Assembly (NCBI RefSeq): GCF_000002995.4
Contig: NW_025062285.1
Location: 1 to 64,000, forward strand
Reading direction: 5' to 3'
Source: Brugia malayi
Taxonomy: Eukaryota > Nematoda > Chromadorea > Rhabditida > Onchocercidae
DNA length: 64,000 nucleotides
In this document: in pieces, positions 25,461-35,465 of the stretch
Position numbering within the stretch: the first letter of the stretch is position 1
Layout of the letters: each line of letters starts with the position of its first letter
The notes under the pieces: model-generated
Told to the model about the DNA's origin: nothing
The model's database searches: none
The model's input: the letters and a program-made list of their open reading frames with translations, nothing else
Program-made: the position numbers and the translations under genes

Positions 25461-27142
25461 AAGAAATTAACTTAATAGTAATACACTATTTTTTGCAAAT
25501 ATTCAACTATATTTTTTAACTTATAATTTTAAGCTTCCTTATAACATTTAAAGTGTAGATGCAAAATATAATTCATCGAAATTTCGAAAAAAGTATAGAT
25601 AATTGGCTTGAGACGCATTTAACAGCCTTACATTACCATTTTATAGCTCTATAGATCTTAGAAACTCTCTTACAAAATTGCCCCCCAGTAGATGCCAATT
25701 TTCTACTGTCCTCTCTTGTACAGTATAAAAACAGCATTTCTTCTGATGCTTTGCTACCTTAATGTATAATATCAAGCTGTGTTACGACTAAAAGCTGTAC
25801 AACTTGATAAACCTTGCCAATCCTTTATCATGAGATTGAAGTTGTTTATTTATTCTCAATCTGTACAGATTAAGCGTATAACAGGGATGGCTTCGTATTT
25901 TTTACCTTTTGCACTATTTACACCTCATGCCTTTATAAATCTTACCTAGATTTCAGATTTTTACCTCTACAAATCGAAACGCAGCGGCAATTTACAGGAT
26001 TAGAGAGTGAACAATTTCTATATGGAATTCTTTTGCCTTTAATCTGCTGCTAATTTTGGATATCTCATAAACATAAGGGTAACGTAGAACATTGTTCTAA
26101 CCACTTAGCATAACTTTGCCACTGATTAGCTACGGCGGCTCCTCTTTTTTATCTTCGAGCATTGCACTTGGCATAATGCTGTCCTTAGTAGAAATCAGAC
26201 TATCATATTAAATCTTCGTGAGCGTAATTCTTTTAAAAGACACGCTATAGACTAGTTCCTTTATACTATGCCTTTCCTCTTTCTCCTGAAGTCAAAATCC
26301 ATAACTTAACTTTAGAAACTTCAAAATAAGATGCGATCTAATACCAGGCAATTATTTCATTACATAAAACCTAATCTGCATTATTTCATCACTTATATCT
26401 TCAGCTTTAACGATTCTCCTTGTTGGCAGAGGCTTGAGTAACATAATCCATTATGGTGCAGAGCACAACTTCACCGCTAAGCTATTAGTTACTATATTCA
26501 TAGTTTTAGCCATTTCTCTCAGTGCATTTATTAGATTGTATTTCATTGGGATTGGCAGTGAGAAAGTTATTGCAAAAATAGATGTGACTTATATGGTAAT
26601 ATTACTGATTTGCAACCAAGTTTCTTTGAGAATACAAGTGTTCAAGATGTCATCTCAGCTCAGCACTGTTACTGGTACCTCTGGGCTGCTGCTACTGTAA
26701 TTAATAATACCAATGCTACCTACTTATTGTCATGACGTCACTTGGGAAGAAAGTGCGCAATTGTGCATGTTTTGCCCAGAATAAGCTAAGTGAGCTTGCA
26801 TCACTCTTTGACGCTCCAGCTCTTGCCTCTCTTGCTGCTCTTGCAATTACCGAGCGCTGCGCCTGTTGCAGTGCCATTACCCATCCCTGCCACATGCTCC
26901 TCCATCGATGACTCTCCTGCTGCACCCTTGCCGACATCTCCTACCTCTGAAGGGCAACGCTCTACCCAGCTGAATATTGCTTGTGCAAAACGTGTACAGT
27001 CTTTTTTGCAAGCTGTGTTTATTGAATATGGAGAAAATAAGCAATTTTTTGTCTTTTTCTGAAATATCTCCAAATTATTTCAATATGGAGAAAGGAACTT
27101 TCTTTGAGGGTTGTTTGAATGATGATTGTGCAGAGGAAGGAG
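25461..27142. other. Unassigned segment, probably mostly bacterial relic DNA
   Basis: No gene here could be joined. Composition is closer to the flanking Wolbachia-type relics than to the AT-rich satellite, and short open stretches occur on both strands. They include a hydrophobic plus-strand frame at about 26434-26700 with probable membrane segments and a GC-richer patch at 26790-27060. Near 25830 a plus-strand frame begins MRLKLFIYSQSVQIKRITGM before breaking. None gave me a confident family. Confidence 0.4.
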
Positions 27143-27880
27143 TGAATCAAAGGTAATATAATAACTCCAAAATCGATACTTGATACATACGGTGCAGATG
27201 TAGTGCGTTATTGGACAGCAGACTGAAGGCTTGGAGTTGATACAGTCTACTCTGAAAACATATTCAAAATTGGCAAGTGCTTGGTTACAAAACTTTTCAA
27301 TGCCAGCAAGTTTGTTTCTAATTCATGGAAAGGTATCCAGATGAGATAGTGGATTAATAGATACTGTCTAAACTATATAAAGTCATAGCAACGAATAACT
27401 TATTACAATTTGAATACTGTGAAGCTTTGGGTGCAGTAGAAGGATTTTTTTGGAAAGACTTTTGTGACAATCACTTGGAATTAGCAACAAACAACAAGTG
27501 CATATGGAGATAAAGTAAGCAGAGAGGCAAACAAAGTTTGACATATGTGTTGAATACTACTTTGCGGTTATTTGCTTTGCACCTTCTCTGCCATACATTA
27601 CTGAACAAATATATCACCAACTATAGCTGTAATTCTGTGCACAATCGAATTGGCCGAATAAGGAAGGAGGAGCTTATCTGTGATAAGCATTCTGAAGAAA
27701 TGGAAGATATTCATGTAGATAGATATTAAACCACGTGAGGAAAATAAAAGCAAATGTAAAAGAGGATAAGTTGAATCAGTCGGCGCAGAATGATTTACAG
27801 ACAGCCCGCAATGCCGAAATGATAGAATGGAGTGAAAACGCACAAGAGGACTTATAACTGATAATGGGAAGTTTATTGTT
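27143..27880 (+). pseudogene. valS: Wolbachia-type valyl-tRNA synthetase C-terminal half, decayed
   Basis: Translation with frameshift repair by eye gives, in order, ITPKSILDTYGADVVRYW (the region just after the KMSKS loop of class Ia synthetases), GVDTVYSENIFKIGK, LFNASKFVSN, LEYCEALGAVEGFFWKDFCD-like sequence, FAPSLPYITEQIYHQL, and a helical tail with HVRKIKANVK and NAEMIEWSENAQEDL. That order fits the anticodon-binding domain and C-terminal arm of ValRS. In-frame stops (for example after YWTAD and PDEIVD) and frameshifts show it is dead. The N-terminal catalytic half is missing. It runs directly into a trmD fragment on the same strand. Confidence 0.8.
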
Positions 27881-27884
27881 GGTA

Positions 27885-28057
27885 GGATTTCCTCATGTAA
27901 CGACATCATGTGGTCGATTTGGGGGTATGGGTGAGCATACTCCTCATACTGTTTCAGGAGGTGAACCAGCAGCGATGGTAGTTGTTGATGTGTGCGATAG
28001 ACTTCTTCCTGGTGTGGTAAATAATTCCGGTAGTATTCATTTGTTTCTGCATTAGAA
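27885..28057 (+). pseudogene. trmD: Wolbachia-type tRNA (guanine-N1)-methyltransferase fragment
   Basis: The plus frame reads [18 protein letters not shown], then [12 protein letters not shown] and [13 protein letters not shown]. These match the central TrmD core: the G-F-P-H-V strand, the CGR-[FY]-EG-[VI]-DER motif (degenerate here, with its DER lost), the SGGEPAA motif of the knotted AdoMet site, and the R-L-L-P-G-V segment. Residues between the CGR motif and SGGE are shortened. Only about 55 codons of a protein normally near 240 residues are present. It abuts the valS relic, an arrangement I take as rearrangement during or after transfer. Confidence 0.75.
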
Positions 28058-28069
28058 TGATTTTCATTA

Positions 28070-29027
28070 CTATCCTTGCTAGCATCTGAAGTTATTGATT
28101 TCATAATTATTTGTTCTATTTTTATTTTTTCTACTAGGTTTAGTTCTTTTGATTTTATTATTTCTCTTTTCAACGTTGGAAGACTTATAGACATACCTGC
28201 CTTAAGTGAATTTTTCGGTACTGCTATTTTAGCTTTCTTCACTCTACCTTTCTCTGCTCCAATTTGATGCCTCTCTCTTTGCTGGTTTTGACACCTTCTC
28301 CTCTACCTTTTTTAGTAGCTGTATTCAAGGATGGCTTTGTCTTTCTGTAGATTCATTAGATTCCTCTTTCTTCATACGCTATTTTATCTTCTTCATTCCA
28401 ACGGAACTCATCTAACCCATCGTATGCTAGCTTTTACATCTGTTTCAGTGGTATCCTCTGCATTCTTAAAAAAGAAGCGTCAATGCTCTACTATATTTAT
28501 TAATTGCTCTACTTTACTCCTAGACAATTTAGGTAGTTCAATAAAAATAAATTGAAAATCTTTCAAGTAATAGCCATTGGTTTTTGTATCATGTATATTA
28601 TGAGTAGATACACAATCAACCTTTTTAGAGAGTAAGTTACAATTGGAAATTACAATAAAGAAAACTTTCTTTAAATCAGTGTCTAATTGAGCAAGCCTTA
28701 ACCGATTTATTTAATTGCCTTAGTAAGCCTTAGCAGCATAAAGTTGAACACGTTTCTTAAAGTCTTTGTTTATAGCGAGCTAAACTTCAATTATACACCT
28801 GGTTCCAGTGGCATCCTTGCGAAAACATCAACTATGCTTTGTTTGTCAGAGGTAATATCAGGATCGATTATAGCGCTTAAGAATTCTACCGCTTGTATAG
28901 CATTTATTTCAGTGAATCCTAAAATATCATTGAGCAAGCGAATAAGAATCTTCTTATTCTTTTCAGTGCCAAAGATTTTCTTAAATATCAGGTCAAATTT
29001 CAGATCAGGAAATTTTGATAAAGCCAT
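28070..29027 (-). pseudogene. Second Wolbachia-type Rpn family nuclease/transposase, decayed
   Basis: From the ATG at 29027 leftward it reads MALSKFPDLKFDLIFKKIFG, then KKILIRLLNDILGFTEINAI and SDKQSIVDVF, a clean start to the Rpn fold, before a frameshift. Later pieces include YDGLDEFRWNEEDK-like sequence near 28400 and a tail with VPKNSLKAGMSI and a lysine-rich helix toward 28100. Frame breaks occur throughout. It is the same family and orientation as the relic at 24580-25460 but only moderately similar to it, so the two look like separate family members rather than a recent duplication. The ORF that continues left past 28100 is antisense to the trmD and valS relics. Confidence 0.78.
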
Positions 29028-29163
29028 GATACAATAACCTTTAAAACTTTAATATTATATATTACGATACAAAATTTATCAAAAATTTTTTAATATAGTA
29101 AAATCGGCATATATATTAAACTGTAGAATGTAGAATGAGACCATTTAATTGAGCAACCAATAT

Positions 29164-29507
29164 ATTACCCAAGTTTGAGGTAATTGAATGTTTCGGCCCA
29201 GAGTTTAGGCTACTGTGGCTTGAAGTAAAATTTTGGAACGTCCTGCATATTTGTGGGACAATAATAAATGCTTTTAGCAAGAATGAGATTTTGCTCAGGT
29301 TTTATCATTTGTATAAAATATATCATCAATCTATATTACTTACTTTGAATGCATGAAGATCGAAATTTTTCTCTACTTGCAATCTGTTTTGTTCCAGTGA
29401 TAATGTAAATTTAGCAATTGAAATATTGTTGAATAATAAATTTGGGCGCAAATGTTGCTTGAAGTGAAGTAAAAATCATCGCTACAATTAAATGTGTGCT
29501 ATTATCG
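29164..29507 (+). pseudogene. Truncated SL1 RNA gene copy
   Basis: This matches 29618-29960 almost base for base (offset 454), including the SL1 exon from ATTACCC onward, the GT splice donor after AAGTTTGAG at 29171-29179, and the downstream Sm-type AATTTTGG. The first six bases of the leader, GGTTTA, are replaced by unrelated sequence, so the cap-proximal end and the transcription start are lost. Visible differences from the intact copy are few (AACGTCC versus AATGTCC, and CTACAATTAAATG versus CTATAATAAATG). The breakpoint lies within about 140 bp of the bacterial relic. It is probably not expressed as a functional leader. Confidence 0.8.
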
Positions 29508-29611
29508 AAAGTGATAAAAAATGGATCACAGTTTGATCTGTTCGCCGAAAAATAATCAGCTGAATGTTGAATACACAACAACTATATGATAATGATGCAG
29601 GTATGATCGAC

Positions 29612-29718
29612 GGTTTAATTACCCAAGTTTGAGGTAATTGAATGTTTCGGCCCAGAGTTTAGGCTACTGTGGCTTGAAGTAAAATTTTGGAATGTCCTGC
29701 ATATTTGTGGGACAATAA
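29612..29718 (+). ncRNA. SL1: Spliced leader 1 (SL1) RNA gene
   Basis: The 22-nt nematode SL1 exon is present complete at 29612-29633, beginning GGTTTAATTACCC and ending TTTGAG, followed at once by the GT donor (29634). Downstream lies an Sm-protein site, AATTTTGG (about 29683-29690), then a GTCCTGC...GTGGGAC hairpin ending near 29714. A total length of about 107 nt fits nematode SL RNAs. The product donates the capped leader to the 5' ends of trans-spliced mRNAs. The 5S rRNA gene lies 280 bp downstream in the same orientation, the linked SL1-5S arrangement known in several nematodes. The exact 3' end is inferred from the hairpin. Confidence 0.93.
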
Positions 29719-29960
29719 TAAATGCTTTTAGCAAGAATGAGATTTTGCTCAGGTTTTATCATTTGTATAAAATATATCATCAATCTATATTACTTACTTT
29801 GAATGCATGAAGATCGAAATTTTTCTCTACTTGCAATCTGTTTTGTTCCAGTGATAATGTAAATTTAGCAATTGAAATATTGTTGAATAATAAATTTGGG
29901 CGCAAATGTTGCTTGAAGTGAAGTAAAAATCATCGCTATAATAAATGTGTGCTATTATCG
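29618..29960. repeat. Second arm of the 0.34-kb SL1 tandem duplication
   Basis: About 343 bp nearly identical to 29164-29507, from inside the leader exon to the shared GCTATTATCG. The 110 bases between the arms (29508-29617) hold the presumed upstream region of the intact SL1 gene. Confidence 0.9.
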
Positions 29961-29999
29961 ATTGGATGTGATTTATGCTTCAACATATTTGTAACAGTA

Positions 30000-30118
30000 G
30001 TCTACGACCATACCACGTTGAAAGCACGACATCTCGTCCGATCTGTCAAGTTAAGCAACGTTGGGCCTGGTTAGTACTTGGATCGGAGACGGCCTGGGAA
30101 TCCCAGGTGTTGTAGACA
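30000..30118 (+). rRNA. 5S ribosomal RNA
   Basis: About 119 nt with the eukaryotic 5S features: closing stem GTCTAC...GTAGAC at the two ends, the TACCACGTTGAA start, CCGATCTGTCAAGTTAAGC, the internal promoter region GTTAGTACTTGGATCGGAGA, and GGCCTGGGAATCCCAGG. No substitutions break the stems I could check. T-runs at 30121-30125 and 30130-30135 fit RNA polymerase III termination. Only one unit is seen here, although such genes are usually tandem; other copies may lie elsewhere. Confidence 0.95.
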
Positions 30119-30120
30119 TA

Positions 30121-30135
30121 TTTTTGGTGTTTTTT
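30121..30135 (+). terminator. RNA polymerase III T-run terminator of 5S rRNA
   Basis: TTTTT at 30121 and a second T6 run by 30135 begin 3 bp after the 5S closing stem, as expected for Pol III termination. Confidence 0.7.
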
Positions 30136-31730
30136 AGCCATGCATTCACTTTCTTTTATTTATTCGTTATTTCTTTCATAATGTAGCGTTGATTTCATTG
30201 TATTGTTTTTTAATGCAAAATATGCTGTCGCTAAGATGATCCCTTATGATCTTTGGCATGTATCAAATTTATGAACTGATGAACTTGCCTGCAACTGGAG
30301 AAGTCATATGGTGTAGACAGTTCTGTTTTGTCTAGAGGTAAATAATTTTGTGCTCATCACTATGCGATTATGGAATGGTTCGACGAACAGATAAATGTCG
30401 GAATGTAGCAGTACAGTGATGGTAATCGATCGGAACAGACAGTGCTGTAGTGGGTTCATCGTAGCTAGACAGTACTGCCAGGGTGAGTATGCCAGCCAGC
30501 CAGCCATTGAGTCAGCAACGCACATTGTACTACGTGTCGCGGAGGCTTTTATCTACCAGCAAACTAATGAAAATGAAGTCGCCCATGCCAAGACGAACTG
30601 ATGCTGAAATTTGCATATTTACTAATTTTAGCTTAAATTTAACATCATATAGTACGCATTATTAAGCATTATGAATTGTGGGATGATTCGCTTGATGATT
30701 GTGGGATGACTGGTCAGTTACCGAGTTGGCAGGTCAAGAAGATGATTTGGCAAGAAAATAATTCCCAAAGAAATAAATATTTCACAGCTTAGATTTCCCA
30801 TATCTTTCTGTCGCGTTAGGAAACTTAATTGAAGGAATTAATTAGATAAAGTTCTGAGCAGGTAATACTTATTTGATTGCTCTTATTTGAAAAAAATACT
30901 TATTGAAAGAAAGAAACATGTTAATCACATTGATAGCGGTGAAAAGAATGAAGCGTTCTGAAGGATTTGTAATCAGAATGAGATTTTCAATTTATTTTTT
31001 TATTTCTATTCAAAAATTAATCTTGTAAGTGCCAATCTCCCGATACCTGTTCAACGAAAAAATTTCCACAAATACATCCATCATTCAGAGCATCGTAGAT
31101 TTTAAATTTCGTTTCTTTCTTTTATTCTCGGTTGTTCCAAGCTTTGTGCAAATTTTCCGGATCGTTTCATCACATATATTACTTTTTGCGACCTAACGCT
31201 TTACGCTGTTGGATATGTTTGCTCTTTGCTTCCTGTAATTTAGACAAGTTCACTTCAAAATTTTTAGGACTCAAGACATGGATCTGTCGAAAGATAGGAT
31301 ATGATGTGCTAAATCGATGAATCCAGCTTTGTTGGAGCTTATTTTAGGCTTCTCCTCACTTTTTGTTGTTTTGGCTCGACAAGACATCTCTTGCTTGTCT
31401 GAATGATTAACTTTGAAAAAGCTGCTTTTGTTTCTTTTTCCATTCTGATGTTTTCAGTTATGTTGTAAATCTCATGTGAACGATTTGTAGAGATAAAGAA
31501 TTTTATCAAAACTGGTCCACAAAGGCCTTTTTTCTTCTAAAAAATTTTTTCTTTTTTTTGTCTCTTTCGGGAAACGGATGGTAGCCAACTGACAAGAGAA
31601 ATAGAATTTACTACCACAGCAGAAAGCTCACTGCCTAAGAGAACTTACGATTTCTTCCCTCCGCTCATCATTTCTATTCTCAGCGTGAACATTAAAAATC
31701 GCAATACCTATAAGGAGTAAGCAGTTGTCG
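30136..31730. other. Spacer without a recognisable gene
   Basis: About 1.6 kb between the 5S gene and the satellite. The upper part (30300-30600) is less AT-rich and has overlapping frames of 60-73 codons on both strands, none with a recognisable protein pattern. The lower part is AT-rich. It may be remnant 5S-cluster spacer. I see no exon series. Confidence 0.5.
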
Positions 31731-33355
31731 CAAATTATAATTGTAAGAATGAATTAAAACAGTGAATTTATTTAATTTTGCTACTGAAATATCATTCAGA
31801 ACTCAATTATTAAAGTTTATTTAATTATTTGTGCTGACCAAATGACCACAATGTATATGACCAGTACCCATGCAATGGATAAAAATTAATCAATTAAGTT
31901 CAAAATATCTTTTTTTTTTAACGATCTAATATTTTTTAACATTTTAACATCTAATTAAAATAAATTTTGACCAACCCGGGATTTATTTCACAGTTTAATA
32001 TACAAACACTTTTAAAAATTATACGATTTTCTTAAAATTTGATATTTATATTTGAAATAAAAATTATTTTTAATTGTTAGAATGAATTGAAAACGTGACA
32101 AATTAAAAATTTAATCAGTTTTACTAATCAAATATTGGTTAAAACTTAATTATTAAAGTTTATTTTAATATTTATGCTGGTCAAATGACCACAATGTATG
32201 TGACCAGTACTCATGCAATGCATAAAAATTACTCAGTTAAGTTCAAAATATCTACTTTTTTTAGTGACTTGACATTTTTTTATATTTATATATATATATA
32301 TATTAAAAATTAATTAAAATAAATTTTTGATATTGCTAGAATTTATTATGTAATTTAATATGCAAAACTCTAATAAATTAATGAATTTTCACAAAATTTG
32401 AATTTTAAATTTGAACTAAAAATTAATTATAATTGTGAGAATGAATTAAAACCGTCAAAAATTAAAAATTTAAATAGTTTTGCTAGTCAAATATTGATTG
32501 AAACTTAATTATTAAAGTTTATTTTAATATTTCTGCTGGTCAAATGATCACAATGCATGCGATCAGTACCTATGCAATGCACACAAATTAATCAATTAAT
32601 TTCAAAATAACCATTTTTTTTTTTAATGAATTGATATTTTTCAATATTTTAACATTTATTTAAAACTAGTTTTTGATATTTACTACCATTTTTTTTGTAG
32701 ATTATTATACAAAGTTCCAGTAAATTAATGAATTTTCAGAAAATTTGATATTTAAATTTGAAATAAAAATTAATTTTAGCTGCAGAAATGAATTAAATAT
32801 AGGACAAATTAAAAATTTTATTAATTTCACTTGTTAAATATTTATAAAAAACTCAATTATTAATGTTTATTTCATTATTTATGCTGGTCAAATGACCACA
32901 ATGTACATGACCAGTACCCATGCAATGCATAAAAATTATTCAATTAAGCTGAAAGTAAATATCTTTTTGAATGAATTACTATTTTTTAATAGTTTTGATT
33001 TCAATTAAAATAAAATTTGATGATAGTAGGACTTTTTTCCTAGTTCAATATGCAAAAACTCTTACAAATTGTGGGATTTTCATTGAAATAAAACTTAGTT
33101 TCAGTTGTAAGAAATGATTTAAAACCGTGATAAATTAAAAATTTAATTAATTTTGCTACCGAAATATTGTTCAAAACCAAATTATTAATGTCTATTTTGT
33201 TATTTATGACGTCAAATGACCACAATGTATGTGACCAATTCCCGCACTATGCATATAAAATATCAAATTAGTTTCTAATTTTCTATTTTTTTAATATGAA
33301 TTGGTATTTTTTTAATATTTTTTACACTTAATTAAATTAAAATTTGATAGTCAAT
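31731..33355. repeat. Diverged satellite monomers (five copies)
   Basis: Five monomers of the same family as the subtelomeric array, with the TCAAATGACCAC-type box near 31836, 32179, 32539, 32887 and 33211 (spacing 324-360 bp). They share the AATTAAAAATTTAAT, TTATTAAAGTTTATT and GTGACCAGTACC segments but differ visibly from one another, and no interstitial telomeric tract is present. They look like an older, unhomogenised block. Confidence 0.88.
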
Positions 33356-33379
33356 CTTACTTTTCTTGCTTTACATGTT

Positions 33380-33962
33380 TTTGCAACGTTTTGAATTGCA
33401 GAAAATTGTGGCACACCTACACCCACTACTTTGGTTGTGCAAGTTGATCTAGGTTCTATTCTACATTGCATCAACACCTGCATCAACATTAATTACGTCA
33501 ATCTCTTCTCTGACCATAGTTTCACATCTTTCTATACCATCCTTTTTACCAGTACCAACTACAGCGGCAACTCTGAGCCACCCTTAAGTATCATTACATG
33601 AATTAGGGTATCCATTGTATTTCTTAATATCTTTAACTGTGATCAAATCTATAGAGTAGGAGTTTTCATCTATGACCAAAAGCTTTTCTATTCTATTCTC
33701 ATGCAATAGTTTCATTGCTGAAGCGCTCCCGTATTGTAACTAGCTTCTCTTTCGTCATTACCTCGGGGACTTTTATATACTTTTTTCTGATTTTTTTAAC
33801 CATCAATAAACCTTATATCTCTGTTAGTTAAAACTCTGACTAACTTGCATTGATCAACCACAGGAATACCAGAAGCTTTTTCAATAATGAAATTGCTTCT
33901 GCAACTGTTTATCAGGGAAACAACATAGTCTGAAGTAAAGGAGTAAATAGTCAATTGCTTAA
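33380..33962 (-). pseudogene. guaB: Wolbachia-type IMP dehydrogenase, decayed
   Basis: Read leftward from about 33962: SGIPVVDQCKLVRVLTNRDI (CBS domain), EVMTKEKLVTI, AMKLLHENRIEKLLVIDE (second CBS repeat), LITVKDIKKY, then GTGKKDGIERCETMV and EEIDVINVDAG (barrel), and finally STCTTKVV and GVGVPQFSAIQ. The last pieces correspond to the catalytic-cysteine loop GPGSxCTTR and the following strand of IMPDH. The segment between NVDAG and the loop is deleted, and stops and frameshifts recur. In a living cell the enzyme makes XMP from IMP; this copy cannot. It lies between two satellite blocks. Confidence 0.85.
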
Positions 33963-34024
33963 ATAATCAACTGACTTTTTTTGCTGCTTTCTTTTTGTAC
34001 TAAATGTATGAGAGACAAACTGCT

Positions 34025-34588
34025 TTGGTCGGTGTGGCTCAGTCGGTAGAGCATCAGCTTGTGGTACTGAGTGCGGCTAGTTCGGCTCTGCTCACTCTCT
34101 TCAAGAAGATCGTCACTGCGTTATGATGAGTACTAAATTAGTGTGCAATTACACAGCCAGCAAAGGCTCCCTGAATAATCTGAGTGGGTGTGGCTCAGTC
34201 GGTAGAACATCAGCTTGTGGTACTGAGTGCGGCTAGTTCGGCTCTGCTCACTCTCTCCAGGAAGATCGTTCCCTGCCTTATGATGAGTACTAAATTAGTG
34301 TGCAATTACACAGCCAACAAAGGCTCCCTGAATAATTCGAGTGGGTGTGGCTCAGTTGGTAGGGCATCAGCTTGTGGCATTGAGTGCGGCTAGCTCGGCT
34401 CTGCTCGCTGCCCTCACTTAAAATCTCCTCTGCATTATTATGAGTCTTTAATCAGCCAGCAAAAACTCACTCCCCAAACCATCTAAGTGGGTATGTGCGC
34501 CTAGTTCGGTTCTGGTCGCTCTCCCAAATGAAATCTCCCTTGCAAAATGATGAGTAGTCCTAAACACAGCAAAAACTCTCTAAATCAT
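34025..34588 (+). repeat. Tandem tRNA-like (tRNA-His-like) repeats, about 156 bp period
   Basis: Three clear copies start at about 34031, 34187 and 34344, with a shortened fourth at about 34487. Each begins GGTGTGGCTCAGTCGGTAG: a perfect D arm (GCTC/GAGC stem), then an anticodon-like arm with loop TTGTGGT (GTG anticodon), then TAGTTCGGCTCTG resembling a T arm. The T stem and acceptor stem are degraded, so these are not functional tRNAs but tRNA-derived units, with A- and B-box-like promoter elements kept. The rest of each unit is unrelated flank ending CAGCAAAGGCTCCCTGAA. The block sits between the guaB and hydrolase relics. Confidence 0.65.
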
Positions 34589-35290
34589 CTGAAAATTCCA
34601 ATAAACGATTGTCAGACATGTTATGCTCTACCTACTACTGTCTTCATCAGATGCACCTCAACTTCTTGACTAAATTTAACGAAGTTGGTAAGGAATATAG
34701 CATTATCGTCAATAAACGCACAGGGCAGTTTATATATCTATTGTCTGTTTATTTAAAAGAAGCTTTTTTTGCCATCTTCATCTTCTATACCAAGCTTTTA
34801 GTTATTTTGTATATTTAATGCTCAGAAGTAAAATCTATTACTCCTTTAGAATCTAATTCTTCTTTTTGCTTTCGGATAACTGATAGAATATTAAATCTTC
34901 AGTAAAGTCAGAAACAGACGATACACCAATTAGTGCTGCAATTCTTTCTGAAAGTTGGAGAGCAGTGAGCAACATCAGGCGCCGTCTCATGCTTGAACCT
35001 ATAATTATTTGCTTGCCGTTACGAGTTACTCTAACACAACTTTTTTGCCAATCACTCATCGTGTAATCAGTATAATCAGCACCTGACTAACCAATAACCA
35101 TGACCAAAGTAATCAAATAACACAAATGCTATATGAGTTTCTTGACAAAATTTTTAAATAGCAGCTGTTCTAATTCCGTTCATATTGAATGAAAATCCAC
35201 CAAAAAAGACTGTGGAAGCTTTTTTTTTTTTTCCTTTGTAGCTCGCAATGTGCTATGCTATGTACTTACTGTTTTCATCAAGCAAAGTAA
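34589..35290 (-). pseudogene. Wolbachia-type alpha/beta hydrolase, decayed but near full length
   Basis: From about 35290 leftward: MDYSITLLDENSKYIA, VFFGGFSFNMNGIRTAAI (oxyanion-hole strand), FCQETHIAFVLFDYFGHG, SGADYTDYTMSDW, then GKQIIIGSSMRRRLMLLTAL (the G-x-S-x-G nucleophile elbow, here with the final G lost), ERIAALIGVSSVSDFTEDLI, YKITKSLV, QTIDINCPVRL, EVEVHLMKT, and EHNMSDNRLLEF (catalytic-histidine region). This is the complete fold order of a serine alpha/beta hydrolase. Multiple stops and frameshifts, and the damaged elbow, mean no activity. A cytochrome c fragment lies directly upstream on the same strand, as in a bacterial operon. Confidence 0.78.
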
Positions 35291-35334
35291 TGCTGTAATC
35301 CATGTTATTTTGGTATAGCAACCTGACTATCGTT

Positions 35335-35465
35335 TACTTGACACTCAAGTAACTGATTAGATCTGCAATTTCCTGCGGATTGAAAATATCTGCAAATGTC
35401 ATATGCGTGCCTTTTATATAGGCTTTTGAACTCTTTGAGAAGGCAAATAATTCTTCATATCTCTC
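35335..35465 (-). pseudogene. Wolbachia-type cytochrome c C-terminal fragment
   Basis: The minus frame reads ERYEELFAFSKSSKAYIKGT, HMTFADIF, NPQEIADLISYLSVK. KGTxMxFAxI carries the distal methionine haem ligand of class I cytochrome c, and the P-x-E-x-A-D-L-I-x-Y-L helix is its C-terminal helix. The CxxCH haem-attachment part is absent, and the upstream sequence (35466-35600) no longer matches. It is followed by the hydrolase relic. Confidence 0.7.

Noticed and set aside
27598..28242. 214-codon minus-strand open frame, one of the longest in the window
   Set aside because: Only its first part belongs to an Rpn relic; the remainder is antisense to valS and trmD relics, so it is a chance fusion of dead sequence.
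30304..30665. Overlapping 60-73-codon frames on both strands downstream of the 5S gene
   Set aside because: Three mutually overlapping frames in a less AT-rich patch; no recognisable protein, and no exon signals joining them to anything.
34031..34103. Functional tRNA-His gene
   Set aside because: The D arm and anticodon loop fit, but the T stem has a mismatch and wobbles, the acceptor stem does not pair, and the anticodon stem has a C-A mismatch.
34184..34393. 69-codon frame beginning MGVAQSVEHQ
   Set aside because: It is a translation of the tandem tRNA-like repeat, as is common for such elements; not a protein gene.
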